Source: Monarcha castaneiventris obscurior
Lineage: Eukaryota; Chordata; Aves; Passeriformes; Monarchidae
Direction of reading: 5' to 3'
NCBI GenBank assembly: GCA_026261815.1
Contig: JAMPIT010000484.1
Coordinates: forward strand, 14,978,501 to 15,042,500
Length of the DNA stretch: 64,000 nt
Positions within the stretch are counted from its first letter, which is position 1. Every line of letters starts with the position of its first letter. The notes below the pieces were generated by a model that made no database searches, was not told where the DNA came from, and saw only the letters and a list, made by a program, of their open reading frames with translations. The position numbers and the translations under genes are program-made. This document shows, in pieces, positions 24,801 to 38,700 of the stretch.

Positions 24801-26813
24801 GCTATTGTAAAAATTTTACCCCTCAGCTGAGTGGGGTCAGCCTGGGGTTGCTCTCAGTCTGTGCCTACACTCTAGTTTTAAAAATCACTGCACAGAACTT
24901 TGCCTTCCTTTCAGAACAGAGACCAGGGGGAAACAGTGACAGCAGATGGCTTAGAAGGTGTGAGCCCAAGCAATGACTGTGCCTGGCTTTGCCAGCCCAG
25001 CAGCCAGGAAGAAGGGGACAAGCCATGGGTGACTGAGCTGAGCTGCTTTGCAAAATCCTGGGCAGACACCTCCACCTTTCATTGCCAGGGATTGCCTCCC
25101 AGCATCTCTCTCTTGGCTGTAAATGCCAGGAGAATAAAGCATGCCATGCGTGCTTTCAGGAATTATAGGGAGGGTCAGGTTTCCCCTGCTCTCCTTCGTG
25201 GTGACCCTAAACCCAGGTACATCTAAATAGGGTCGTCTGAAATGCCTACGAATAGGGTGCTTTGAGCCCTTAGGTTTGTAAATAACCATTTATAAAGGCT
25301 TTTGAAATGCAGTGATTCTCTCAGCACTGCTGTGTTCAGACTTTCCACACTCCTCTTTGTTTCTTGTGTTGCTCCGTTGCAGAAAAACACAGAACTGTGA
25401 TAAAGCTGTGCTTGAAATAAAGCCTGGCAAACAGACAGATGATTTTGTGGCCTTGGCCACCTGGGCAAGGAGGTGCCACAGGGGTTGGTTGACTGGTCTG
25501 TGCCAGGCAGGGAGCCACTGGTTGCCCTGGCAGGTGGGGATCATTACCTCTGATTTGGGGCTTGGGGAGCAGGAGATGGAGCTCTCTGAAATTAAGTTAG
25601 AGCTGTCCCACTGGAACAGCTTTGGAGTTTCTTTGCTTTGGGAAGCTTGGTCACTTTGCAAGCACGAGAGGGGAAAGAAGGGAGAACAAGCCTCACTTCT
25701 CATGTATATGGTAGGTTTCTACTATTTTATTTTTTTTTAAGTCTCAGGCTGATAAAAACTAAACTGTTTGAATCTGTGGGACTGTGTGTGTCCCTAAAGG
25801 CTGTGGCCAAGCTGTGAAAGCACCTCTCAAGAGTATTTTTACTGAGAACTTGGTGAGTAGTGCATTGAGATGTGCCTCAGGGCACGTGGTGTTTTGCTGG
25901 GTGCTGTTTGGAAGCAGCAAAGCCCTGAGAGCTCCTGAGTTAAAGGAGATTGAGAGTAAACCAGCGATTTGGATTATATTGACTGGTTACTTGGTCTGTA
26001 TATGGGGAAAGAGCTCTAAATTCCCCTCCAGTTCTCAGCCCTTCTTCAGGTGCAATTCCACCTCTTTGGTGCTTGCCTGTTGACTTCTTGCCCAAGTTGT
26101 ACAAGTAATAGGCCTGTTGTTCCTGGCCTTCTGTTCTTGAGTGCCTGCCCAGATTAATGGGAAGTCAGAGCTTCTCTGACCATGCTTTTGTTTGAAGGGC
26201 TTCAGGAAACTCTACAGTGTCAGTTCGTGTAGGTAGTTTTGCCTAGGGCAGTGTTGGGTGTTGGAGAGAGAGATGGCACGGCACAGGGAATGCTGTGCAA
26301 GCCCCTGCCCAAACATAGCCCTAGTGGCTGCATCCCAACCTGTTATTTATGGAGCTCTTTGCTTGCAGGATGCACAGGTCTGTAGGATTGGGAAAAACTC
26401 TGGGGACACAGGTGTCATCTGGATAAGCCGTAAGGGAGCTGGAGTTTTCAAAATGCTGGAATTGAGAGCTGAGAAGACTTGCCCTGTGAGAAAGTTTTGA
26501 GGAAGGGAAGTGAATTATTTTCATAGGTAGCTTCTAGTTCCCTCCCAGTAAAGTGCTGCCTACAAAGAAACTGGGGTGGTACAGGATGGATGGTATGAAG
26601 TGGCTGCCCAGGTCAGCAGGGGAATTGCATACTCAGGAGTCCCAGACTCATGTACCAAAATCTGAGAGAGCTAGAACAGGGCCAAGCAGGAGAGAAGCAC
26701 AGGCTGTTACTGGAATCTGCTTATAGCACTGAGATCTGTTAAACCCATGTGAAAACCCTGCAGGCAAAGGTGTTGACCAGGAAGCTCAGGAGCATGAGGG
26801 AGCTTCAGGGAAT
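21899..26813. other. Long gene-free stretch
   Basis: The longest frames are 142 codons (plus, 25312-25740) and 137 codons (minus, 25290-25703) on opposite strands of the same bases, so at most one could be real. Neither has a domain. 22180-22400 and 22500-22720 are AT-rich without recognised repeats. A T10 run lies at 24028-24037. Confidence 0.5.
24457..24476 (+). repeat. Two-copy 10-bp tandem repeat
   Basis: CCTCAATCAG occurs twice in direct succession, exactly. Confidence 0.85.
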
Positions 26814-26905
26814 TCACAGAATGTTCTGAGGTGGAAGGGACCCACAGGGATCATTGAGTCCAGCTCTTAAGTGAACATACAGGAATTAAACCAAGTTCAT
26901 AGCTT
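26814..26905 (-). mobile_element. Avian CR1 LINE 3'-end fragment
   Basis: The plus strand reads TCACAGAATGTTCTGAGGTG, then GAAGGGACCCACAGGGATCA and TTGAGTCCAGCTCTTAAGTG. This is the reverse complement of a common avian CR1 3' end (3' terminus at the left, sense on minus). Only about 90 bases survive, all 3' untranslated, as usual for strongly 5'-truncated CR1 copies. Similarity fades after ACAGGAATTAAACC near 26893-26905. Family identity is from memory of the consensus. Confidence 0.85.
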
Positions 26906-27879
26906 CCAAACAAGCAGATAAGGGGACTATCTCCAGCACAAGTTGATTTAGCTGACAGATGATGACTCGTTGTGCCTGTGGGCAGGAGGTGGGATCAGAC
27001 TGATTTTAATTGAAGTTCCTGGGTCTGCTGGCTCAACTGCCTGGTTTCAAGGATAAATTACAGTGTATTCCGAGAATATTGTATAGATGTCAGTGTTGGT
27101 GGGTCAGTTGCAATAAAACTTCCCCAAAGTACTGGTGAGATGATTAAGCAATAGCTTGTAATAAACTCAGATGCATGTGCTGTATGTAATGGTCACCAAC
27201 AAAGAGGAGCAGCAGGAGAAGGGCAGGAAGAGAAATGTTTCTGGTGAAGAATATAAAATGGTATTTTGTTTGCAGAGCATGTGGAGCACGTGGGTGGTTT
27301 GACTGGAACGTATTTAGAGCTCTGTCCCTGTCGTGGCTCTGAGGGAGTGAGCGATGGGTGTTCTGTGCTGCCAGGCAGTTTGTTCCTCACAGGCATCACT
27401 GTGTAACAGATCTGTGTAAGAGCCACCCTTAGCATGTCTGTTAAAATGATAAATCCTGGGTATTGCACAGGCTCCAGTGCATTGCAGTTCATGCAACACA
27501 AGCAGGAGAGAAAATGAAGGTGCAGGGCAGGACTACAGAGTGCCCTAGGGAGGCACAAGGTCTCCCTGCTTCTCACCCCCCTCTGCGTGGGTGCAAGGAG
27601 CAGCCTCCTCGGCCCACCCCCTTGGGGTTTGCTGGTGTTCTAGGAGTTCCTCTGAGCAGCCCAGCATGAGGGGTTCCCATCCTCCTCTGGGATGTCACAG
27701 ATATCTGTGGTGTGACTCTGAGTCAAACGGTGTCACTCAGCCGTCTCAGAGCACACACAGGGCTCATCCAGGCCTTTACAGAAAAGATGCACCATTCCCT
27801 CAGCGCCTGTAAAGGTTTTTCCACAGTGTGGTATTTGGCTGCTTAGTCACAGAGTTATCTTTGTGTTTTAAGAATAGAC
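26906..27879. other. Gene-free stretch
   Basis: The longest frame is 127 codons (minus, 27193-27576) without a domain. Nothing else is recognisable. Confidence 0.5.
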
Positions 27880-28270
27880 TTGTCTACAATCTCCTTGGCT
27901 GTACAGCAAAAAAAAGGCTTTATTTGTCTTAGCACGAACACCTTGTATAAGTGTCAGATGTGCCAGCAAGTATGTGCTTAATTAAACAGGCTCCTTAATA
28001 GGTTTTGTTATCGTTTTAGTGTGCTGCGCTCGAGCCACTTCTCTTAAAGGACTATTTAATGAATTTCTGAGGCTATCTGACAAGTCATGTTCTTTGCTTG
28101 CTTGTTATGTAAAATTCATTAATGTTTCCCTGTGCATGGTGTATATTGAATCACAAAGATTATGACTTAATTAGCTTATTGCAATTAATGGGATGGTGGG
28201 TGTAGATTTTTTATTTACTGATCTTATGCAGAACTAACCTGTTTAAAACAAGCAAACAAATAGAAACTCA
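27880..28270. promoter_or_regulatory. AT-rich block with clustered homeodomain cores, candidate enhancer
   Basis: This block is free of recognised repeats. It carries TTAATTAA at 27978-27985, ATTTAATGAA near 28054-28063, TTCATTAATG near 28115-28124, TTAATTA at 28167-28173 and CAATTAATG at 28182-28190. It also has GTTATC at 28007-28012 and ACAAAG (SOX/TCF-type) near 28153. CpGs sit in TGCGCTCGAG at about 28025-28034. Clusters of such sites are typical of developmental enhancers in vertebrates, but AT-rich sequence also yields them by chance. No coding frame is present. Confidence 0.4.
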
Positions 28271-31200
28271 AGTTGTTTTGGTGTCCCTGCTGACAAATAT
28301 CTCCCCTTGACCCTCATCATCTGGGAACTTTTCCATAGCTTGCTAACCCCTTTTTTTTTTCCATAAAAAGGGAGAAAACCTGCTAGCAGTAAGCAGAGCT
28401 TTAGTTTTAGGGGACTGGAAGGACTTAGCCAAGTTCATTGCTCTAAGCAGAGAACTTTCCATGTGTATTTTCTTCTTACAAGCAGCTCTCTAGTATGTAT
28501 TTCCTTTGAGTCTCACAGAAATGTTTTGGGGTAATTTCTTAGCTGGTATACTTGGAAGTACTTCCCTCAGCAGTTCTGAGAAAGGGACAGAAAACTACCT
28601 GAGTTGTTTTTCCTCTGCCTCCTTGAGAGTTCAGATTATTCACACTAGAAGATAGAATTGCCTCTTGTGGGCAGGCACAAATCCACAAGGCTGTGGGTCT
28701 GTGAAATGCCTGTGCTCGTGGGGTGCAGGAGGCTCAGTGTGTCACAGCTGTGGGCCAGAAGGAGCACGGTGTCCCTGGAAAGACTTGCCTAGTGCAGGTA
28801 GCTCTAGATAACCATCAGACTGAAGTATCATGTTCCAGTTGTACCTTCTGTGTTTATTTTCCTGTGTCTTTACAACAGCCTGGTGTGAAGTTACCATCCA
28901 CCCAGGCTATCCACATTTCCTTTCCTAATCAGCGGTTTTGCTGGATGGGAAAAATGTACAGTGGATCAGAAATCACAGGTGAATGGTTTCTGCAGGGTGA
29001 CTCTGCATGTGAAGGGTGTCAAGGTGCCTGCTCCCTAGCAGTGCCACAGCCTGTCTGGTTTGCACTGGGATGGAGATTGTCTCCTCCACAAATAATGTAG
29101 TTATGCTCCTGTCTCGCTGGGCTGAGACTGCACAGAGGCAAAATAATAATAATAGCTTGCCTGGAGCATACAAGAAATCTGTGGCAGAGAAACAGGACTC
29201 TGCCAGAGATCATAATGGCAGAAGCATCCTTTTTTCCATCTGTGTTGATTTTCAGATTGCTTCGTGCTCCCTTTCTGAGTTTTACCCTCATTATAACTTG
29301 AGAAAAGTTGAGCTGCTTCAGTGGTTTCTATTTGCCTTCCACTCTCCTTCTCTTCCTACAGCTGCCTCATTGCTATTTCCTGCCATGCAGGGCACTGAAC
29401 TCCTTAGGAAATCAGCTGCTGCTGGTGAAGGCTGGACCTGTTTGGAAATTGTAGCCACAAAAGCCAGACTTTCCAGTGTCATCAGGCCATTAAACCTCCT
29501 GTGGGAATTTTTAAGGCTGGCTTTATCTGCCCTGCAGAGAGAAGTGTGGGGAGAGGCTGTTGCACCATTGTTCCTCCTGCTGATGATGCAGACTGGAATT
29601 GCTTCTCCTTGAACACTGCCTCCATTGGGGTGAAGCCTGGCTTTGTGTTGTCCTAATCCCTCAGTCCAGACCACAGTGACCACATGAAGTTAGAGCAGCC
29701 CTGAGGCTGTTCCCTTGTTCTAACACGTGCCACCAGCAAACTGCTCAAAGAGATCAAATCTTTGACTAGACTCTGACCCAGTGTCTCAGCTTCAACCCAA
29801 AATGCTGGTCTGGGAGCAGTCCAGTTGAATTTGGACTTTACCAACATAAACAACTGCTTACAAAATCCAGAGCCTTATTTCCTTACTTTTGTATCCTTCG
29901 CCCTGTCTTCTGTCATTACGTGTTTCAGCTCATGTCATGACTGTAGACTTTGCTGGAAAGAGTCAGTCTCTCTGGGAGTTACAAACGTTCATGCAGTCTC
30001 ATCTCCATTTTTGGATCAGAGGGATGGATTTGAAGTGAAGAGGAAATTTTCTTATGGTGTAAGATTGTTTCAAGATTTTGATTTTCAGTATCTTCCTCCC
30101 AAACTGCAGTGAGTTTTATTGTAATTTTGTGTTTCCTGGTAATTGACAAAAAAATCCAAACTGGTTGGCAGCAGCAGCAAAGGCACATAAGGTACCCAAA
30201 CCTTCTAAAACAAGAACAGTTCTGGCCTGTTCCAAGATGCCTCCCCCTCCCAAAATGTTAAACTGGGAGATTGCTGAAGCTGTTGTGTTCCCATAGCTGG
30301 ATTAGACCTCAGTGAATCAGCCCTGAGAAATCTCCTTGGGGAATTCCTGACAGGCTGTACCCCAGCATCACTTGCTGACTAAGTTGGGAGCTTCCTCAAG
30401 CAGTGCTGCTGTGTAGGACAACGGGTCAAAGCCTTGGTGCCGCAACCCTGGAGCCCAGCTGTGGATCACAGCTCTGAGGATGGCGAAAAGCCCTCTTCAA
30501 TCCTACTCCCTTTTGTCCTCCAAATTCCCCAGAATGGGAGGGAGCTCACCCCTCCACTGTAGGTGGTGATCTGGGATGAGAGCACACTCGTTTGAGCTCC
30601 TGACTGCACTGAGCCCCACACTGCTGCTCTCCCAGGAATGTCAGTGAATGCTGGGCTGCCTGAGAGTGTGGGGCACCAGGCAGGAGTGTGGGAGCCAAAT
30701 GATGCCCCTGCAGCCTCCCAGACACTGGAAAGCCTCTTGGCTGTGGGCTGTAGACTGGCCACGAAGCTGCAGAGGACAGGTGAAAAGGCTGTGGGGTTTG
30801 TGTTGCTTAGGAGCACACCAAAAGCTGTTGGAATAAACTGGAGAGCAGAATTCTTCCCAGGAGGCATTAGACACAGGCAGAGGGATTTACTTTTGAGCTT
30901 TTAACTTGATTTGCCTCATGTGACATGCCTGCCTTTTCTCTATTTGGAGTTATCTTGTCCTGTTTGTACCTTTTTAGTGCTCTAATAAAACTCAGCCATG
31001 GGGCCAGAAGCCTTTGACTTCTGGCTTGGCTGCCTCCAAGACCAGATGTGTCAATTTCACCTCCCAATCTGTCTGATTCAGCCCAGTCCCAAACAGCTTT
31101 GAACTGATGAAGAAACAGAGACAAATGCTCATCAAAGCTGCTCTGCTTGAAAGGAGCAGAGCTGGACAAGCGTTTTGGCCATCAGGGCTCCAGCTCCCTG

Positions 31201-34200
31201 CCCAGCCAGGAGGGTTTGCTGTCTGCAGTGCTCAGTAGTGTGTGTTTGTGTGGGGCCTGTTCTGCACAGACTAATTTTGAGCTGTACATTTTCTTCCAGG
31301 AAATCTGTATTTGGCTTTATAACTTCCTAGGAATAGTTTGTGCATTGGAAAACCTCCTCCTGCCATATGGGAAGGAGCATTCTCACTTGTACCCTGTTAA
31401 ATATATATGAAGTTTTTTTAATGAAATGAACTTCCGATAGCTGCAGAAGTTTGGAATTTTCGGTGGCTTTGATGCAGTGGGTGTAAATTTGTGACAATTT
31501 CTGAGATGTACCTGGCAAAAGAGTGGAGCTGAGTAGGTCTGTCCCTTGTTTGGCCCAAGGTCTGAGGCACAGAAACCTCCAGCACCGTTTGGTACCAGAG
31601 CAGCCGGTGCTGCTCTGCTGGTACAGGATCCATTCTTCAACAACCAGTAGATACAACTTTGGAGTAGATGGCTCAGGTCACCTTCCCATGGCCAGAGGCT
31701 GCAGCTGGCCCTGTGCCATTGCCTTTATCCTTTCACTTCCTCCTGCTTTCCAAGGCCAGTTGTGCTTGCTTGGGCAATGCATGACAAGGGAATGTCCAAG
31801 ATGATGGACCTGTTATTAATGCTCATCTAATCAGCTCCCACTTGCCATTCCAAAAGATGACTTTGCCCTTCAGCCCAGGCACTCCTCACCCTGATTTTTG
31901 GGTGTCTTTTTAGTGCAGCAGAGCTAAACTATCTGCATGGAACAAGTGCTGGAGGAGACGCAGAACTTCAACAGAAATCACTTTTTTCAGCTTCCCAGCA
32001 GTAACACCTCCTTGAATGGAGACTCTTACCTCCTCAGCAAACAGTTTGCACTGGCATGCCCTGGTGTTTGCAAGGAATGAGACTTGATAGAGGACCCACA
32101 GGTAAAGCAGGCTTGAGTGAAATGCTGTCAGTGTCACAAAATCCCTGCCCTTTCTGAGGCTCTGCTGTTCCTGCAAAACTGTTTGGATGCTGGTTATGCA
32201 GTATTCTGGTCTCCCTTGTGTATATGGGGGTCGAAGCAAAGCAGTTAAATGACATTTTGCATCTCAGAACTGGAATTACCTTTTCCTGCAGGATGCTTCT
32301 GTTGAAAATTTGCTGAAAACAACCCCAACCAACTCAATAATTTCTCCCAGGAAGGAGAGTTTGACCAGGAAGAGAGGGGAAGACTGGGTAATTCTTTTGT
32401 AGAATTCATAAAAATTCATTTTATCACAAACAGTTTCCTTTTACCTTCCTTACCTGAGCAGGTGGGAGGAAAACGTGGCCTAGCAGTAACAGAAGGGGCT
32501 AAGTCTGAGGAGAAATAAATCCTCTGTCTGCAGCTGCCCTGTGCCAGGCAGCTGGCCACCACCACCTCTACAAACACTGGTGCCCATCCAGTGCAGGAGC
32601 AGCTGAGAGTCAGCCCAGCCCAGTATTTCTGCAGGTGCCAGGTACTTTTGGGTGGCATCACACATTGAATGTTTCCTGGGAAGAGAGAGAGCCTCTGTGT
32701 AAACATGCTGAATAAACACAGTCATTCTCTCCATCCAGCCCCATCCTGTCAAGCATAAGGTGCAGATGCAGGAGCCAAGAGCTCTTCCAAATTAATTCTT
32801 TCCCCTCTCACTGCCTCTCTGTTCTACCTGTGGTTTGCAAGCAAACCAAGGCCAGCAGTCTTGGCCAGGGCCAGGCAGGGTCAGACTGGCCCAGTGCTGC
32901 CTGCTCTGCTTCCAAGCATCCCTGTGCTGTGCACCTGCACCCAGCTCTGCCTCTTCATGGACTTGCTGGAGTTGGGAAGAGGATTGTCCTTACCTTTGCT
33001 GAGGCAGAAACATGATCCAAACCAACTCATTGGGTTGTAGGGGAAGAGAGATGTGAAGTAACCAGCTCTTGCTCGTACTGGTGATAGACAGATCTTGGGA
33101 AAAAAAAAGTACATAAGGAAGAATTGGGATTGAATAACTCTTGTGCCCTTCTTTAACGTGGCTACTAAAGACTCAGGAGTGGTAGGAGGACACCTGCACG
33201 TGACAGATCAGGTGTACAAGAGGGTCAGTCACTGCTGGTAGAAACAGATTTTGGAAATGGATTTCTGGCCATCCTTTGTCTTAGAAAAGCTTGGTGCTTT
33301 TTTCTCTAAATCCAACCTGCAGTTTAGATTTGGAGCATTGTTCTGTGCTGCTTAAAGACTTACACAGTTAGAAGCATTCAAGAAACTGAAACTAAGGCCA
33401 CAGGTAAATGTTTGCCACGTATTTCTTAGTTGAAAAATGCTTAAGCAGCTCTTGTTTCAGTGGAAAACCCACAAAGTTGTTTGATAGTTTCTGCTGTATA
33501 TCTGTTACAAGAAGGCCTTGATTCTTTCCCCCTTGATTGCTTTGGAGCTTCCTGAGGACTTGTGTAGGAACATGGGCAATGTTATTTCTGCACAGAGTAT
33601 GTGAGCAGAAAAAAACCCAGTCTCTGAAGTGGGATGAAGGATTGATGTCCTTTTTGCACCCTTTCACAGTTTGGACTTAGATTTGAGAATTGGACCTCTC
33701 TTCAAGGAGGACCTGGAAACTCGAAAAAGCCCTAAGATTAATTTTTCAAGTCATAGAAAAACTGTGATTTTTCTGCAAGAACATGGTATACCCATCCAGC
33801 AGTTTTTCGCTCACTAATATGAACCATCCACCTGCAGCACAGGGTGGTGATGATACAACCTGTGCACTTGGTTCTGCACCTGATTTTTGAGGGGCTTGAG
33901 CCACATATTTGGGATTTTGCTGAAGGAAACAAAAGCGACCTTGGTGTTGTCTGGATTTTCCAGCTGCCATCTGCTGCCCTGGCTCCCATCACACTGGGTT
34001 CCTGCAGTGCTGGCTTCTATTCTCTTTCCAGGTTGAAAGCAAGCTGCATGTGCTTGTATCCCCCTGGAGCTGAGGCCACCATGGTGGTACTGTAAGGGAG
34101 GGCTCTGTGCCATGGCCCTTTTCAGCTCTCTGGCTGGAGTGCTGTGAGGAGTCCAGCGTTTTGTGTGTGAGAGAAATCCCTCTGGCGTTCTGTGTTAGAG

Positions 34201-35489
34201 CTGGATTTACTGGAAATAGGTGCTTGATGGAAACCTTCCTTGCACAAGAGTTCTCCCACCTACAGGCAGTGATGACTGGCATGGTCCAAAAGCCTTCCAC
34301 AGCCAGTTCTTTTGTAGATGTCTGGCAAGGAGGCTCCAGATCTGGAGAACAAAGCTTAACTTGAGGCTGCTTTAACTGGGGACAGTGCTGTGGGTCTGTG
34401 TATCAATGAGTAGGTGATGACCCTGCGAGTTCCCAGCCCTGCTCACTTGTAATAGCTTCTCAGGACTGTGTTTGTAAGAGGATTTTTGGAAGCAGCTTTG
34501 TATTACAGAGTGACAGGTGTAGAGAGCTGAATTTGCAGCCCCAGATCCTGATAGTTTCTGGGAGGGGATGTTGTTCTGTTTCTACTGAAATGTGAAGGTG
34601 CTCTTTCAGTACTGCTCAGGTTTTCTAAATGGCTTGGGCTGGGGAGAGGCAGTGTACATAGAGAAGAGAATATGGCATTTCTGCCTTTTGATTTTAATAG
34701 TCCTGGATAATTTTGGGGAAGTCTGTGGCTGTTGTTTGGTGCTATTCCTGCTTCCCATGCCAGCCAACACTGGCAGCACAGGTGTATGTCTGCATTCCTG
34801 TTGACTCAGCCCTTGGTAAGTTCCTGGTGAAGGCTTCAGTCTCTTCTCCTTTAATTGATGTGGTTTGCTGTGCTCTGGTGGAGATTGTTTATGGACCAGA
34901 TGGTGACTTTGGCCCCAGCATGTTACTCATGTCCACACAGATGAGCACAGACAAACCTGAGCTTGTCTGCCTATGCAAAGATGGAGTTGACTGCGAGCCA
35001 GACACCTCTTAGCATGGAGTCAGAGCAGAAGCCACTGTGTGCCAGGCTCTCTGTAACTCTGCTCACAACCCGTGGAAGCACCTTCTGTAGCTGCAATGAA
35101 GCCCTTGCTGTGCAGCCCTTCCCTGCTTTACAGTCAGTTGTCAGTGAATCCCATCCAAGGGTAAGCAGGTGTTTGGGGTTTGCAGGTTTCTGGGAGAGAC
35201 CTCTCCTTACTCCACTGCCTGGTGACTGCTTTTTGGGTGATGAGACAGAGATACAAAATGCAGATAAAACATCGAGATAGGGAGGTATTTAATGACCCCT
35301 GTGGATGTGCATATCCAGGCCTGGTGTTGGACTTTGATTGACTTGATCTCCTGAGCTGGGGCCTGGGTGTGTCACCATGGTCTGACAGGACAGCAGGAGC
35401 TGCCTGCTGAAGGGGGCAGCTGGTGGCAAAAGGGAAAGAGCAGCTCCTTGGGCTGGCAAGGAGATCCCCTGAGGAGCATCATGCCTCAG
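28271..35489. other. Long gene-free stretch
   Basis: It includes the longest open frame in the window (198 codons, plus, 29016-29612). That frame has no recognisable domain, contains a run of Asn from an (AAT)n stretch at about 29143-29153, and overlaps open frames on the minus strand. A 133-codon minus frame at 30466-30867 faces an 88-codon plus frame. No repeats of a known family are recognised. I support no gene here. Confidence 0.5.
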
Positions 35490-35730
35490 AAAATGCCAAT
35501 TGTCTGAGACAGAACGATTTTGTGGGAAAACGATGGTTTTGATGAATTTCAGTTGCTGAAAAATATTGGACGAAAATGTTTTGAAAACTGTTTGACCTTT
35601 TCTAAATGGCAAAGTTTCAATGTTTTTAGGTCCAAATGCTGCTTCATTTTGATAGCTAGCATTAATTGAAGGTTAAAAAAAATGTTGGAACTGAAATGGA
35701 ATTCCTGAAAATGAATAGAAACAAAATGTT
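35490..35730. repeat. AAAATG-rich AT block, possibly a decayed old repeat
   Basis: Variants of AAAATG or AAATG recur about eight times in 240 bases (for example near 35490, 35573, 35604, 35634, 35689, 35694-35698, 35709 and 35723), with CATTTT at 35645. The texture resembles old amniote repeats that contain serial AAAATG/TTTCAT words, but I cannot name a family. 55690-55760 has a similar texture. Confidence 0.3.
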
Positions 35731-38700
35731 CTCTTCCTCTTTTCCTCCCCCAGCGTTCTTATTTCTGGAGAAATTGTGAGATTTTTTTGACTTTTTAGTT
35801 TCTCTGAGCGGAGATATTTAAAACCTCACAAATTGTTGTGGGAGGGCATCCCATCCGGCTCACTATCCACCTGCTCCAATGCAGTTGCTGGTTTTGAAGT
35901 GTTTTTTTGTTTTATTTTGTGATGGAGCTGCAAGCATTTTTCAGACATTCCAAAGGGAGAGTCTCCAGACCTGCAAAGGGACTGGGGTGCAGCCTGTCCC
36001 TGCAGGCCCCATCTGCCCAGCACCCTCTGTTGGCTTCCTGGCAAGGCTTGCATCTCCCCATCTGCAAGGAAAGAGTGTGAGCAGTGTGCTGGGATCTGTG
36101 CTGTGGCTCAGTGACAAACACACTGTGTGTGCTAAACCAGCACCCAGGGACAGCACGGAATGATCACTCCGAATGCACCATGGCTAAAAGGAGCCAGTTG
36201 TGTGCACAAGTTGGGCTCATGTCAGAACACAAGGAATATAAGGTAGACAGGACTGTGCAGCAGGAGATGCCTTAAAAGCCTCACCAAGAAAGTGCTGCTC
36301 GCAGGTGCAGAGCCAAAGAGAGCAGGAATATCATCTGGTGAAGTGGCTGGAGCAAAAGCCTGTGCATTGGGACATTTGCACATCTTACAGTCAGGTGAAG
36401 GAACTGGGGTGGAGAAAGCCTCTCTAACAACTCTGCATTGGAGTGAAAGTGCACCTTTCCACCTCCTTTCTTACATGGAAAGGATTAACATGAGATCTGT
36501 CACGTGGGGTGTGATGGGAAACAGGCTGTGCTGTGCTGTCTCCCCCAGCCTCCCAAGTCTGTTGCCATGTCTCTGGCTGATGTGAAGAGCGTTCATTGCT
36601 CCTCTTTTAGCTCTGCTGTCTTTGCCTTGTCCATCAGGTGATGAGTTGTGTCATCATGGAGAGTGGTGATTTCTGATTTCCACATGATGCTGTACTGCCT
36701 CCTTGTTTGGAGGGCTTTGTTTCTCCTTTTGAGGGGATGTCCGACAGTCTTATTGCATCTCCTGGAATGTCCTCAGTAGGAACAAGAGTTTGCATTTCAG
36801 CCATCTTCATATCATGTAGGTGCCACTTTGCATTTTGGCCTTGCACTAAGGTTGTAGAGTTCAGTTTTGCCTTTGAGGGATGTTTGTGAAGTGTGAAGCC
36901 ATAAGCTTCAGGAAATTGCTAAAAATTAATGTGCAATAATGGTAAAAGGATCCCCTTGATACCAAGGGTGCTCCTAAAGCCACCTCCTCAAGGAGGGAAG
37001 GTGGGTAAGATGCAGTTTGCAAGCAGTTTGGGGGCTGATGAATGGTGAGGTGTAATGTTCCTGTGAATAACAAATACTGGTTTCAGGTTCCTGACAATAT
37101 TGGTTTTATATTGGTCGTTGATCTATTTCTGAAATGTGGAGTATTCTGAAAATCCTTGTCAAGTTGATTTGCCTCAAAAAGAGCTCCTCTAGGACAGCCA
37201 GTAACTGGACCTGAATCCTTTCCCTATTCCCTAATAGCAAAGCCCTTTTTTTGTCATTTTCCTGTTGGCAGAAATGCCAAATATGAAGAGGTTACAATGT
37301 AAGCAAACAATTTTTAGCAGAATATTTCAAAACAAAGCAATGTCAAACAACAACAACAACAAAAACCCCAAGAAAATCTGAAGGATTTATAAGATGATTT
37401 TCCCTCATTCAGATGGATGCCACTGCGCTGGGAGAATAAGTGGATACAAGTAAAGGGGACCTGGCATGGAAAAATCAAAATACATCATTCTAGGAGAGGT
37501 GCAGAGCGGAATTTTCTCTACTGTATGTATTGACTATGTTCAGTGCAATAATTCTGAAGTCACTTCTTTTAACTCACCTAATGCTTCTAGCAGATCGCCC
37601 TGGTAAACTGCTGTTGTCAAAGTACTTCTTGTGTCTTAACGAGTCTCTCAGAAACAGGTCTGCTTTCAAAAATGCACCTTGCAGGCATTTTTATTTTGGG
37701 TACCTGTGTAACTTGTGCCTTGGCAGCCATTCACTCTGTTTGAATACTCCTCTGGCTGAACATTTGCTCCTTTGAGCAGAGGATAGGCAATGCTGTGTTC
37801 CACTGGTGCATTTTTTGTGCTTTAAAATCACCTTGAGCTGAGTGGGTGAAACTGTCTCTTATACAAGTAGCTTGTGCTCCCCTGAGCAGTTCCCTTGCTG
37901 AATAAGATGTAAGGCTTGCACCAAGAATTCATAATCCTTTCCCCTTCCTGCTGGTTTTCCCTAGTAGCTCACATTGCTTTCATTTCTGCCTTTTTCTCCA
38001 AAATAGGTAAAAGGGACTTTTAAAAATTAGTGTCATGAGCACTTAGCACAAGAACCTGGGGCTGAGCTGTGTCTGAACAGAAAGATGAAATTCCCTTTTT
38101 CTTTGCTGTGCTTTTCTCCCTTCCAGCCTTTCAAGCCTTGTGTCTAGGCCCTACATATTTAAAAAGAAAAGAAAAATTAGCCTGATTTTTCAAAAAACTG
38201 GACACTGGGATTGCACCATCTTTTTCTGCTGTGGGTATTGTCTTTAAGAACTGGAATCCACTTTTTCTCAATTATCATGCCCAGAACCTGACTGTTACCA
38301 TGAGAAAGGCATAGAAATTCAGATTCTGAGAAACTTAAAGTCTTTGGCTTATAAGGAGCCATTCAAATAATTTCTAAACATCTTCTGGGATTCTACAACT
38401 GTGGCATTTTTGCTTTCATTTTGGATTCAAAGAAATCCTCAGACTTAAAGTTTAAAAACCCACTCACCAATCTATTCCTGCGCCAGCTTGTCAGGTTCCA
38501 TCAAAACTACTCAGCTGCTTCCATGTTAATTTTAAGCTGCTGTATTAACTGGTCAGAATATCTTGTCAAGGGTCTCAACTGGCTACAAGAGCAAAAGCCA
38601 GGATTTTTTCAGACTTGGAAGTTTCTCAGTTTTTTGGAGACCGCTGCAGAATTTGAGCTGCAATTTGAAAGGCTGAGGGTTGCATGTGTGTAAAATAAGC

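Noticed and set aside
29016..29612. Longest open frame, 198 codons on the plus strand
   Set aside because: No recognisable domain, an Asn run from a simple AAT stretch, and open frames on the opposite strand. Length is plausible by chance in 64 kb.
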